Made by a program: the position numbers and the translations under genes. A stretch of DNA of 64,000 nt from contig VWZF01007079.1 in the NCBI GenBank assembly GCA_013396755.1, positions 248,001 to 312,000 of the forward strand, read 5' to 3'. This DNA comes from Sclerurus mexicanus (Eukaryota; Chordata; Aves; Passeriformes; Furnariidae). Every line of letters starts with the position of its first letter. Position 1 is the stretch's first letter. The notes beneath the pieces are model-generated. The model had not been told where the DNA came from and ran no database searches. It saw nothing but the letters and a program-made list of their open reading frames with translations. This document shows positions 25,429-38,165 of the stretch, one piece after another.

Positions 25429-28400
25429 TTGGCACAGAAATCCATGTTCAGTATTTTGATTCAATATTTTGAAGGTAAACATTGGTTATAGCTTTGTTGC
25501 CTTGCAAATATTTGTGAAGGCGGTAGAGTTAGAAAAATACATAGGGAACATCTCTGCTCATTTTGCTCTAAGAGGTAATGCTTGTATTCCATAAAAACAA
25601 TTCAGATTTCAGTGTCATGTCAGTAGTACCTTTGATAAAGGTTTTTTAGGTTTTGGTATAGTTACATGTCAAAACACATGGTTAGAACTACATTTCTAAA
25701 CTAGGAAGTTGATTTAGGGAAGTTTATATTTTTCAAATAATTATATTGTTTTCCAAAGTTTCTCTTCTCTTGAATAGCTGCTATAAAACCCTTATAATGC
25801 ACTTTCTGCTGTCTGTGGAAAATGTACTTTTTACTCCCCAGCCACGTGTTCCTTTTTTTGTGTGTATCAGAAAATTTTCTTATGTTTCATTTGCAAATGA
25901 AGTGACAGAACTGAATGACGTGTCTTCGTAACTCATGAGAATGTGAGTTAAGAATGTAGTGATGTAGTGAAATAACAGGTTCTGCTTATGAGTCATCAGT
26001 GTGAGCTTTGATAGCTGTGCTGAGAAAATGAGCAGGTTGTACCTCTCCATTTATATCACTGTATTTATTATTTATTGTTCTGGTTTTCACTTGGCATCAT
26101 TGCTACCCAGTATTTTCCCTGTACTGCTTTATTTCATAGACATCAATGTCTTTCAAAATTATATAAGTAGCTGCTTTTTATCGTTGCCAATCAGATCAAT
26201 TTGGTGCAATCTAGTTGACATGGCTCATAGAAATGCATCCTGACAAAGCTCTCTCCTCCCTCCAGAAGGCTGGCACTGCTCTAACTTTGTGTGTGTTTCC
26301 TGCGTTTTCCAGCTGGGAGCACCCATCTGTACATTGCTGTAAAATGGGGGTGTGAAAGACCCGTGACAGTAACCGAACCTTTTGAGTGCAGTTCTGCTCT
26401 TGTAAATGTGTGTGTGCGTATGTCTCGTGTGCAGGATTTCAGTTCTTATGGAGCTCGGAGTGCCTGTGAATCACAGAGGCCTTCACGGTCTCCATGGTTT
26501 AAGTAGCGGTGCTTAAATTAATTCTAAGGTAAACCTAATTTTTAAAAAGGAAATTAACTGCTTTTTAATTATGAGTTAAGTTGACTCTTCTAAAAGACAA
26601 AAGATGCTTGCAGTGGTTCTCTGGATAACAGAAGGCAAAGTAATTCTAAAACGTTTGATCATTCTTGACTGGATTCCAGGTCAAGAAATTTCTGGCTTTC
26701 TGTTCTTATAAGTGCTATCAATTACTGTCTGTCTCTGTCCTTGTCTTAAGAATAGATCTCTGGCAGCACCTCTTCACTGTGCTGAAGTGTCCCTGGAACT
26801 AAATACACCATATGTAGACGTGCAGAAATAGGACCTGTGACTGCTACTGTGCAGAAGCACATTGATTTCTGATGCTGAGAAAATGAGAAGTAAAATGCAA
26901 ATATGTGTTTCTGTATGGTTGTTGTCAGGTCACACTGATCTCTGACTGCAATAAAAGAAAGTGTCTCCATTTGTGAGGAATCCTGGAAATGATACATTTC
27001 CAGCTTTTCACTTGCATTTCAAATTCTTCTTACAAAATGTTTAGGTTAAAATAGAGGCAAAAAAGAAAGTGATAATTCAGGGTGTGTGACCTAGCAGAGC
27101 CTAGAAATTACATGCACGGTCATTTGCCACCCGTCTGGGCAATTTGTGTAAGTCCTGTTTGAGTCATTATGTCGAAGGCTACCTTTCAATCACGTGTGAT
27201 GAGGACTTCACTACTTACCATCCTTTCAACACAGACAGAATTTGCTGATAATAAAGTCAGATGGGATGTAAGAGCTGGTCCCCTGTGCTCTGTTGCCTGT
27301 GCTATTCAAAGCCATTTCATCCAGCCAATGCTACCTACAAGAGAGGAAGGTAAATCAGTGAGAGAATAAGCCTTTTGCACGGAACCTCTTTGTACAGGGA
27401 CTTATGTGTGTACTCACGTGCTTTGTTGAATAAGGACTTGTGGGCTTAAACTGCAAATGTCAGAACAGCCCTCTTTTGCAGTGACATCTATAATTCAAGC
27501 CACATGAAACCCTACATGAAGTCAGTGGAGTAGTCTCCATTATCTAAACATCTTTATTAGTTTTCCAAGAGGTGCCGAGTGACTTTTTTCCCCCTTTGTG
27601 CTCATTTGGTTTCATGTACTTGCAGTTTTAGTCACTTTAGATACAAAACTCAGAAACCTGGTCTTTCGCTTTAAACAAATTCAGAAGATCCAAGCCATAG
27701 TCAGAGAAAATCCTTGTTTATCTTAGTCTCCTTTCCAAACCAAGCAAATCTTTAAATTTTATTTCACTAAGATGCAATGTCATGAATCAGATGGGTGTGC
27801 TCATCAGTGAACAAGTTAATGATTCATAATATCCATGTAAACCTCCTAGTTCTCAGCTGTTTGATTTGTTTAAGTGCTTCCTGAAATGTTTTGGTCCCTC
27901 TTCACTCCCATAGATATTAATTTGCTGGCTTTTCCCAAATCATCCAATTCCAGCACCTCTATAACAACCTTTATGGTCTTTGTCTTTCTCTTACGTCCCC
28001 TGTGAACAAGCCTTATGTTCCAAACTACAGCAACATTGCCCTGGTCTTACGCAACAAAACTCTCCTGTAAATCCTTTTAGCAGAGTTCACCTAGATTTGA
28101 ATCCCTCACCTTTCTGAAGAGCTTCCCCCGAGTGTCTGCATTTCAGAGAGAAGAGCAAAAACCATAATCCACAGTTCTTGCATTTCACAGCTGTGGCAGT
28201 GATCCAACATGGGAACAGTTTGTCCAGAGAGGTTCTGAAATGCCCCTTCTCAGAGACACTGAACTGGACTGGACACATCCCCAAGCAACCTGCCCGAATT
28301 TGACCTCCTCTGAAGAGCAATTCGGATCAAATCTCCTCCAGAGATCACTTCTAAATAAAATTACATTGTGATTTTATAATAATTCTATTTTTTAGACATG

Positions 28401-28765
28401 ACAGTGATTTTGGCCTTTATTTTCACACAATACCAATGGACAGAAACTGCCTGATACCTGGTGGAGATTTTAGTTGAGCTCCCATTGCAAAGAAATATTT
28501 TCAAATTCATCATAACTTTTATGATTCTTTGGAATATTTAAGAGTGTAAATACTACATCAGCAAAAGACCCCGAATTCCAAAAGTTCCAGTTCCCTTTAT
28601 ATTTGGGCAGCTCTAATATTCTTTGTGCAGCTTTCCTCAACACGCTGAATTGCTGCAGTCATTTGGCAGGAATCATTCAGCATTACAGTGGGAGGAAATC
28701 CATCTTGGATGCACTATATCAATAATATTATTTTCCCCGTGTACTTTACAGTGTATATTTCCAAG

Positions 28766-28790
28766 AAAACAAAACAAAAAAAAACAAACA
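28766..28790. repeat. AAAAC-type simple repeat
   Basis: An A-rich run broken by regularly placed C. Low complexity. Confidence 0.8.
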
Positions 28791-31700
28791 ACTTTTTCTC
28801 AAGAAAATGAGCTATTTTCTTTGCGTGTTACTCAATCAATACCATGCGTCCTAAAGCACTTTGAAGGGATGATTTAATAAGGCCGAGGCAATTTATCCCA
28901 GCTCGGTCCTGGAACTTGTTATTCAAATCACTGAAGTGCCTCGGTGGCGAGTCTCTGCTCGGTGGGGCTTTGGTGCCACACCTGCTGTGCTCCTGAACAC
29001 CCCCTGCTCCTCGGGAATCTCCTGCCTGCCACTGGGCCTGCTATTCACACCCGGAGCAGGACAAAAGGGGGGTTGTGGTTGAAATCTAAAGTTTCGTTCA
29101 GCTGCTTTGAAAACAAATTGCCTGGTGGTTTTTTAGCATTATTAGAAAAGAGACAGGATATTGAAGTTGAAGTAATTTCTGCATAGTGCTTTCTACTGTG
29201 TGCATTTGAGTGGGCAGCGCTGTAATAGATTGAAGATTGGATGAGCTGAGAAAGTAGAAATGCACCAGAACCCAACAGCTGGAACTCTTTTCATTAATTT
29301 TCAAACTGTACAAGATAAAAGAACAGTTTTTAAAATGATGATTTTTTTTGAAAGACTATCAAGTTAAAAAATCCCAAAACATAATAAGTTTAAAAAATAC
29401 AACAAAATGGTGATACTTTCTAACATTGAGGTCTTAGGAGCGAGGGATAATAGACTTTTGTTTATTTTTGCTTAGTAAGATGTTTCCACTCCTAAAAGCT
29501 TTACATAATATGGAGATAACAGAAAATGGATTTTGTTGCTGTTGTTGCCCAGAGTTTATTCTGATTCATTTTACAGATTTCTTTCTCATATTAATACATG
29601 TTGAATATGCACTGCTGTGTCAGTGGTTTCCACTTACAACAGTGTTAAGGACTGTTAACTTTTTACCTGAAATAGAGTTTCAAATGATGTGCTACAGATA
29701 AATTAGTTCAGATTCAGAGAGGAAACAACGTGTTCATTTACATCGTAGGGATTCTTTGACATTTCTTTTTAAATTTAAAAAGACAATCTACTGGCAATCC
29801 ATTTCTGTATTTGTGTTTCTAAATAGGAATCAGAAAGGTAAATATTTTTAAATCGGGCCCACCTGAAAGAAACCAGACCAAAACAATCCCAAACCCCCAG
29901 CCCAGCTATAAAGCTCTGTTCTAGCACTGAGTTAAGATGTGCAAAATATCTCACAACACAACAATGGCATCGCTAGACTATGAGAAAGGGGAGGGAGTGC
30001 TGAGCCCTCCTAATTGCTGTGTTTATAGGGTCAAAATGGGCGTGCAGCTGTCCCCTTCTTGCCTCTCGTTCCTCTTGCCTCCGTCTGCTAGAGAGGAAGA
30101 ATCCCAACGCATAAGGAAAGGACCATTTGACATTTTTGAGTCACGTCTTTACAGTTATTAGAAATCTTTAAAGTTAGCATGAACTGAAAATGTGGCAGAA
30201 AGGAAAAAAATTGTTAATCAGTTCCGTAGTTTGCAATGCTAAGGCTTTTTACATTAATTATTATGTCTTTATATATATAGAAGACTAATAAGCATAAAGA
30301 CAGCCTTTACATTGAATTCAGTGACTGTTTATAGGGATTTCATTAAGCTTTACATAGCTTAATGTATTTAATTGCTCAGATAATATAATTCTTTGTGAAT
30401 TTGAGTCCAAAAATGTGATTAGCCAGAGAAAAAAGGTGAAAATTATTACAATAACTCTTTAAGTGTCCAAATAATTTTTTTTTTTAGTTTGCCCATTAAA
30501 AAGGACAAGTCTTGTTCTTGAAAAGCGCCTGGCATATTTAATCGGCATCCTTAATTTTGACCTATAGAGACTACCTATATGGTGATATATGAAATAGATT
30601 AATATGAAAATATAAAAATAGAAGATAACTAGATTGATATGCTCAAGGTAGTTCTGGAAGTTTGAAAACATAAATGTAAGGTGTTCAGATCCCGTGAGTT
30701 ACTGCTAACAGAAGTGTCAGAATAGACATTCAAGATGCAATGCATATTTGAATGTGCTTCAAATCTGATCACTTTTCCAGTTTTAAATATAGAAGAACAT
30801 CTATTAGCAACCAAGCTCCAAGTGGTTTGGAACCAAGGGACAACTCTGTTTCCTTGGTCAGCCCCTGGAGAAGTTGGTACGCAAAAGAGCAGCAACAAAT
30901 GAGATGACACAATTAGTGCCAATAGTGTGATATCCTCACTCGGCATCTCTTAAAGGCACTAAATGTGTCTCCCTAACTGTAATTATAGCCAGCAATAGCT
31001 GGACTTTTCGTTGGTTTGGTTTTGGGGGTTTTTTGTCTTCCTGGTGTATTTTTCTAGAAGTGAAGTAGCAATAACTTTGTAAATCTGGTGTACATACATT
31101 CTTTTTGTTATAAAATAGAAAGCCTTTTATTAGGATGTGTTATATAGGTACTGTAAGGTATGAATTTGCTGCAATTTGATCATTATGTGGCTTTCTGTAT
31201 TTTCTGTCATACCCAGTAAAATAAGATGGAAATTGCAGTGAAGTGCTAGATTGACTTAAATTAGCCAAGGCTGGTAATAATGATCATTCTCACTTCTCTC
31301 CATGTCAGTAAGAGACGACTGAAACTTGCTGCTCTTGCTCTTATTTGCAAGTTATTCAGAGAGGAATTTTGTCTGACCAGGAACATCAGCACAGCTTTCT
31401 GAAACAGAGTTCTCACTGCTTTCACATTAGAATTTCAGCCATGCAGGCACGACAGTTTCATGCATGGAAACTGACTCATAGAAGTAATAGAACATTTGTT
31501 TTAAAGCAGCAGAAGGCATTTGCATTGTTTTTAATTTGTCAGATAATACCAAAAGTATTTGACTAATTTATTTAACTGTTCATCTGCCAGAAAGCAGAAT
31601 TGCCTTTGTGCTAAGAGCATAAAGCTCGTGCATTAATAACTCATAGTATGTGACTTTTTTTTCCAAAAAATATGGGGTTTTTTTATTTGTGTCCCATTTG

Positions 31701-32769
31701 TGTCAATTTTATTACTTTATTACAATATCAATGTCCTTATTTATTTTGTTCACTGCTATTCTCTAAGTAAAGGATTAAATGTATGTCAGATATTCTCTTT
31801 TATTTTAAAGTATTTGTTTGTCTTTTTACTCTGCTTTTCCTGAGGACTTTTTATTTATGTCTTTAGTGGCTGGCTACTCTCAAACTCCTTTGACATAGGC
31901 AGGAATTGGAAGCATTTAGCAACTGGCAAAATCAAGTCATTTCTGGGGAAAAAGCAAAAAAATAAGACAATGCAAGAGAAGTAGAACAGCGAGTCAAATG
32001 AAAGATGGAAAATTATCTGTGCATTGAGTAGATAATTCCTGATGTATTTCTGTTGTGATTTGAACAAATATCAGTTTTCTGTATCTATGTGTATTTTTGG
32101 CTCTATTTTACTTATTTGTTTCCACTTTTGCTCCTCATTTTTAGATGCTGCCATAACCCAATAGTAATGTTTAATCTTTTTTTTCTGAGCAGACAAGGAT
32201 ATTTTATTTCAGCCTCTCAAATATCTGGGCAAACATTTATCCAATCTACAGAGGAACTTCAGAGAGAGCCATAAAGGGAGAGAACTCATTACATTTTACA
32301 CAGTCTTGTAGCTGGAAGAGACATCAGTCTCACTGCCACATGCCTAAAAAGAAAATCAGCATAACCAGTCCTATGCAGTAATTATATTTACTGTGCTAAT
32401 TCAGTGACTGTTGGTGCATGCTTGTGTTTGTGGTGGCTGGGATGGCTCTTAGGGCGGCTGAGTTGCAGGAGCAATTTCAAATAGACTATTATCATGCCTG
32501 CTTTGCACCCAGTCTATTTCCATTACACACTTTTATCTGAGAATATTAATAGGGAGTTTCTTTTCTCAATATAGAAGTCTTTCTAGATTATCAGAACATA
32601 TTTCTTCTCTCTTTCAGTATTATTTGAACTAGTGTGTGCAGTTTAGCTATTTAAGCAAATAGGACATGTCTTAGGGCATTTACTAAGGCTGAAATAGCTT
32701 CTCATGGAGGAGAATCGTGCTTGTGTTCTGCTAAATTAGTTAAATCAGCTCCCAGTAGCAATATAGTAC

Positions 32770-32785
32770 ATTTATTTATTTATTG
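32770..32785. repeat. TTTA tetranucleotide run
   Basis: About 3.5 copies of TTTA. Each overlap also reads as a forkhead-like TATTTAT core, but simple-repeat origin explains it equally well. Confidence 0.7.
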
Positions 32786-32964
32786 TTCAAGTGTAGTGTA
32801 GGTATGTGATGTGAGAACAGAGGTTCTGCGTGCGCATTTCCTCCCAGCTGAGGTCGGGTGCCAGACGAGCTCTGTGTGTGAGTGACAGGGACTACCTGTT
32901 TTACAGGAGAGGACTCTGAAAATGAGAGAGATACTGTATTTGTAACTAATGTGGGGGGAAAAAA

Positions 32965-32994
32965 CCAAACGAACGAACAAACAAACCCAACAAA
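32965..32994. repeat. CAAA/CGAA simple repeat
   Basis: Tetranucleotide units of CAAA with CGAA variants, preceded by a short G then A run. Confidence 0.8.
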
Positions 32995-35900
32995 TCAGTA
33001 AAAGAGTACCTTTGGCGTGGAGAAACAAGGGCAAAGGACAAAGATGTCACAGTTGGAGGCGAGCTACCCCTCAGTGCCCACTGCAGTTCATTTCGAACGC
33101 CTGAACTGGTGCCATTCCTCACAGCCTGCTGTTTTCCAACAGTAACTGGAAGGCCCAGAAATATTTGAATACTTTGAATTCGACGGCCACACATTTGGAA
33201 AAGTGCCTCAAACCAGTTCTTGAGAATTCCGCTGCTGTCCACACTGAGCCCCACAGCAGCCTGAGAGGAGCACTGACCCCACCAAGCTGGTGGAAGAGAG
33301 AATTGTGATGGAGTCTGATCCTTCCCTTGTTTCTGTCAGTGGTTTCCTGGGTGCTGTTAAAGACAGTCTGCCTGGCTTTTGTTTCTGCCTTTGTCAGGGC
33401 CTTCACAACTGTACTCCTTTACTTTTTTTCTTGGCTGTAGTCCTAGCCAATTAATATCTTGCAAAATAATATTTGTTCAACTTTGTGATGGCTTGAAAGT
33501 AGTTTGTTCACAGATAGTTGCTCAACTTTTATCTGAGTATCTTTTGGGCTTTTTATCTGCCTGTTTCTTTCCTCAAGGACCTACTTATAAATAATACCAG
33601 TATAATTATATGTTCAGATAACCTCTTCTGCTATACATGACCTGTATCTGTGGTTTGGTCACATAGCCCCAGCATGTCTCTGGCATATCTGTAGTGATGT
33701 ATTGGTATTCTGTGCATCTCAGATAGGGAGGTCTTAGAAGCTACTTTTTAAAAATTCAGTTTCATGAAGAGCTGTTAGGTATTGAATCAGTATCAATACA
33801 CCAAAGTGAAATCTAACTGAGGGTTAAGGAATGATAGTATGCAGAGAGACTGAAAAATCACAGTTCTTTTCCAGAACTGGCTCCAATTAATAAGCAGACA
33901 GCTGGTGATAAAATATTCTAAAAGAAAAAGCTATGGCTGAAGAGCAGATTTCCAGAAGAGACAAAAAAATCAGGAACCACTCCGCTGGTAGCAAGTGCTG
34001 CCAAGTGTTGTGAGACTGTGCTAAACTCTTTCATCATGCTACAAATTACGTGTTCACAGGAGAGTCTGGGAGTCTGCTGGAGCCTTCACTGATGTCACCC
34101 CGCTGTGCCCAGGGCTCACGTGTGCCCCTGCAGTGCTGCAAGCACATCCTCTCCTTGGTGCTCCAGCATTAGCAACCTGCTTTGCTCTGTGTGTGGAGAC
34201 GTATTTGGGCTTTGTAGGTTGGTAATTTACATTTGCTGGGATGGAATGCACTGCCTTGCATTCAGCCTCTGTGTTTCTGTAGAGGCAAAGCAATGAAGGA
34301 GAGGAAGGATTCCTGTAGCAGAAAATGACTCATTCAAGAAGTTTGTAACTTTCAGACACATACAGAAAAACTGTAGTCCCCGTTCTGGTTTACCTTTCTG
34401 CATCCCACCGAGCTGAAAGAGTGCAGCTGTGTGTACCTTCATCTTTATTTTCGTCACTATATGTTTCTGGGATTTTCAGAACAGCTCTTAAAGTTGCTAG
34501 ACATGGGATCCAAATGTCTTGGCAAACCCTGTTATTTCTCATCATCGGCCCATGATTAACTTACAAATAAAACAAAAGGAAAAAAACATAATGCCATTGA
34601 GAAAAACTGTCTTGTTGTTACAATAGGGTTTGCATTACATTTCAAAGAAAACCTGGGTGTTTAATATACAAAATAATACCTGGTAGGACATTCAGAGCCT
34701 AGTATGGTATTTCTTTCTTAGGCCAGATCTCCGAAACAAGTAGTGTGTCAGATTTTAGAGACATGGTCTGACTGTGTGTTCCTCCATCATTGTACCATGG
34801 ACCTGACCACATTCTTCCCTCAACCTCCTTCCTTACAGTGCCTTCCATAGAACCTTCCTCAGCTGATCGGAAGGGAGACAAAACACACCTTGACACTAGG
34901 AAAGGAATAGTTTTTGTAATTTCATAAGTGTTTTATTATACTTATTATACTTTTATACTTTGTTTTTTTAAAAAAGATTTGTTACATTAAAGTGACACTG
35001 AACATAGAAAAGAGCATGAATTAAAACTAGAGATTTTCTGGTTTTTCTTACAATGTGAAATAAGATCAGGAGCTGGACCTAGAATTTTCACTGTTCTGTA
35101 TTTGTTAAGTCAGAATGAAGTCCTGGAAATAAATTTGATTGAACGCAGGAAAATTAAATCCATGTCTGACCTTTGCAGGATAATCCATCTCTCTGCAGGC
35201 TTCAAATGTGAAAAATAAAATTATAAGATACAGATTCTGGACAGGAAAAGTCAGAAAGATGTAGAAATTACAAGATAATGGATTTTACCTGACTTTGAAG
35301 TGCATTTGTGATCATAAGCATGAACATTGTTTTAAATGCGGAAACTGCGCTTTATGGGCATTTTGTAAATGCACATGGTCTCTTGTCAACAAGGAGATCA
35401 ATACAGCACTGTCCAAATAGTTCATTCATTATTTAGCCTTTCTAGTGGCAGCACTACTGTCAGCCATGGCTACAGAACTTCATTTGTATACAATTTCATT
35501 CACTGTGGGAAGTGTATCATGCCTCACTAATGGAAATCCGGAGGGAAAGGCATTGTCGTGCGTGTTGAATGAACAGCCTCAAGGTACTGGGTCACCGTGA
35601 GGTTTATGTTCGAGGCAGAAGCGGAGCCCAAATGATCGTGGCTGGGACTGTCTCACATGTCCAGGTCCCACCAAAATGAAGGGGCACAAGACTAGCAGTT
35701 CAAAAACCACGTAGGGTTTATATACAAGGCTTATCTGGTTGCTTGTTTTCTTTGTGAGAAGCGTATTGTTAAAAAACCCCTCCCGTTTCTTCCATTCCCT
35801 GTGGAGTGTGAATTGTTTTTTGGAGTGATCTCTTTGCAGAACTGCCTGTTACAGGACAGCAAGGCTGAAGTGCCTTGGCACCCACACCCGTCAGCCTCAC

Positions 35901-37955
35901 ACACAGCTTGTGCGGTGGGCTGCAATGGTGTGTGTAACCCCCAGCCCCGTCCTGTTTCTCACCTGACTAGGAGCAGCAAAGGGAGAAGCAGCAAGGCAGG
36001 CAAAACCAGACACATGAGTGAACAAATCAGAGCCTTCATCCATTGGCAGATGTGGCAAAATTCAGAACCCCAAGCTGAGTGCAGACCACTGTCCTGGGTA
36101 ATAGAGCAGCCCTTGGCTGATGCAGGTAGCTGAGGAGCAGCTGCCACCCCACCCCAGTTGTTCTGGGAGGTTATTACACACCAGTCAGGCATTTGGGGCA
36201 TCCCTGGGAGCTTTTCCTTCTCCAGCAGCCGTGTATTAGTGTGAGGGGTTGGTTTATTTATCTCACAGCAGTTTATATCTCCCTGCAGTAGTGTCACGAC
36301 TTTAGTCCAGAGGTGAGATGACCTCAAGGCAAACCTTAGCATAACTTCTTGAATTACCTGTCAGAGCTAACTTTTAGCATTGTCATTGCTTAATTGCTAC
36401 AGCATCCCTGATTAATTCTGTGCCACCACCAGTGAACTCTGAAGGCAGTGCTTACTGAAGTGAGTCGGGGAAATTTAGGAGCTACCAGCAGTAAATTTAG
36501 ATGATGGGCAAGGTTGTTTCAGAAAACTTTTAAAAGCAACACTGATTATATGAATTCTTTGGCAAAGCCTTCCAGATATAATGTGATGATTTGGGAAAGA
36601 CTTATGTTTAACTTGGGGTTTTTTAGTAATAGGTGCCAGATTAGGCATCATCTGTCCTCAAACCACAGCTGGCTCTTTCCATCCTCCACTTATTGCTCTC
36701 TCTTTTAGCCAATTCACCTGTTTGTGTGGCAGGTGATAAGCCGTGTTCAGGAACAGAATCTGGAATTATGTTCATTCCCTTTTCCCCTGCTGCTGTTCAA
36801 AGACTATCAGTTTGATAGCCTGTTCTTCTCCTGTCTCCACAAATGCTGCTGAAGAAGGCAGGAAGGCATTGGAGATTGGACAGGAAGGTGGGAGAGGGAA
36901 TGGGAGATGCATAATCTGTCTTAGCTCCCCAAACAAATGGGTGTGATTTTTTTACCCCTGGCAGACAAGTACTGCATGGCTGCTCATCTGCCTAGCTGAA
37001 ATCTGCTGAACCATTATTCATTCTCAGACTTCTTACCTTCTTTACCAATAAACTGTTGCTAGTCCCTCTTTCTTCCTTCCTGCTCTCATGGACCTCTGAA
37101 ATGGATTCTGTCTAAATTATTTTCTTGAAGTTTTTCAGGCAGTTCATTGTCAAAGATTTATAAGTAGTGAATGAGGCTCTCCACTGTCTTGTCAAGGACA
37201 TTTTTCTCAAGTAAATTGACACGTTCACTTCTGAAGGGCATTCGGTTAAACGATTGCATGCAAACATCCTCTGTCTCCCTGCCTTTTAGCCTAAGTGAGA
37301 CACTAATTCATTCTCATCTCTTATAAAACACCTTCAAACAGACAAGAAAATGAAGGTATTCAGAGTGAAACTGAAAATCCTACAGAATATCCTCAGGTTC
37401 CTCAGAAGGGCTCCAGGATATTAGACTTCAGGGCTACTTTCAAGTGTGCAGAAAGTTTCCAGCACCAGTATTTATTGCCCGTGAGCAAAAAGACAAAGGG
37501 ACAAAATGAGAAATGCCTAGTTCTAGAGCAAACTGAATTGGAAATTCACTTCATGGTGTACATGGAATACATTTTTACTCCGAAAAAATCAGAGAAATTG
37601 GAATGTGATTCCTAAAATATAGCAAGGAGATACATCGTTTTCCCTTAAGATTTTTATGAGAGAGGTGGAATGAGAATCAGCAGTAGAGGACTAGGGGAGG
37701 AGAAGGGTAGCAGAAGACTTCCATCCTTTAGACAAAAATAAAGGACTCTTCAGCTGTACTATATAGATATGTACAAATGTATAAATACATGTATTCTTTC
37801 ATGTAGTTGCCAATTACTTAAACCAATAACATTTCAGCCTAAACTAGTCAGTGTGTAATGTTTCACTACTCCGTCGCCTTTTTTCTTCCCTCATGCAGAA
37901 AACATGTTTTTGTTTTCCTTTGAAAAAATCCTGGACTCAGTCATAGTCTATGGAG

Positions 37956-37987
37956 TTAATAATGCTCTTTCTTTCGCTGCTCCACAG
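37956..37987 (+). other. Splice acceptor region of the CNTNAP2 exon
   Basis: A pyrimidine-rich run (37965-37985) ends in the acceptor AG at 37986-37987. A TTAAT pentamer at 37956-37960 fits the yUnAy branch-point pattern. Its A at 37959 lies 29 nt before the exon, within the usual distance. The intron enters in phase 1, because two bases precede the first complete codon. Confidence 0.85.
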
Positions 37988-38159
37988 GGTTTCCCGTGCA
38001 GGTGAACGCCTCGGATCACTCGCTCTTTCAGCACTCCTTTCAAGGCTGCATGCAGTTCATTCACGTGGATGACCAGCTGGTGGATTTGCACGCAGTGGAG
38101 CAAGGCCAGTTGGGAAGCTTCGCCAACGTCACCATCGACATGTGTGCCATTATTGACAG
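37988..38159 (+). CDS. CNTNAP2: Internal coding exon of a contactin-associated protein, best match CNTNAP2 (Caspr2), end of laminin-G domain 2
   Basis: Caspr2 is a single-pass neuronal membrane protein of the neurexin superfamily. It binds contactin-2 and helps cluster Kv1 channels beside nodes of Ranvier. Seen: the 172-nt exon has one open frame, starting with two bases of a split codon (gg), then 56 codons from FPVQVNASDH to DMCAIID, then the first two bases (ag) of an Arg codon. From memory of mammalian Caspr2, the core FQGCMQ..VDDQLVDL and the ending GSFANV(S/T)IDMCAIIDR match closely. That places the exon at the C-terminal end of laminin-G domain 2, just before the first EGF repeat. Two cysteines (20th and 52nd complete codons) fit the conserved laminin-G disulfide. 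Two N-glycosylation sequons (NAS, NVT) are visible. The first 16 residues and the stretch after VDDQLVDL (HAVEQGQLG) differ from the mammalian sequence I recall. Paralogues CNTNAP4 and CNTNAP5 end this domain differently (…DSCGISDR, …DLCSIKDR), so they fit less well. The family is near certain and the paralogue likely. Confidence 0.85.
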
Positions 38160-38165
38160 GTAAGA
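38157..38165 (+). other. Splice donor of the CNTNAP2 exon
   Basis: The sequence CAG|GTAAGA spans the exon end, with GT at 38160-38161. It is a full match to the vertebrate U1 donor consensus. The intron leaves in phase 2, interrupting the Arg codon (AG|N) of the IIDR motif. Confidence 0.9.

Larger units (their letters stand above)
22651..37955. other. Intronic DNA without recognised genes
   Basis: AT-rich. It holds an unresolved base (24127), a 19-bp tandem repeat (25380-25428), AAAAC and CAAA simple repeats, and a TTTA run (32770-32785). A 127-codon frame on the minus strand (35959-36342) has no recognised domain. No LINE, LTR or RNA gene is seen. Confidence 0.6.
1..37987 (+). other. CNTNAP2: Upstream CNTNAP2 intron, 3' portion (at least 38.0 kb)
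   Basis: This is everything in the window before the exon. I searched for preceding laminin-G-type coding sequence followed by a donor and saw none, so the intron starts outside the window. Its contents are listed separately: three CR1 fragments, simple repeats, GC-rich islets and hairpins. Introns of tens to hundreds of kb are characteristic of this gene in vertebrates. No promoter or terminator can be supported. Confidence 0.8.

Noticed and set aside
35605..35660. gttcgaggc, resembling a tRNA B box
   Set aside because: No matching A box, anticodon stem or terminal T run at suitable spacing, so no tRNA or tRNA-derived SINE can be drawn.
35959..36342. 127-codon minus-strand frame
   Set aside because: Hydrophobic and Leu-rich toward its end, but with no recognised domain. 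It overlaps a + strand frame, and the length is within chance.
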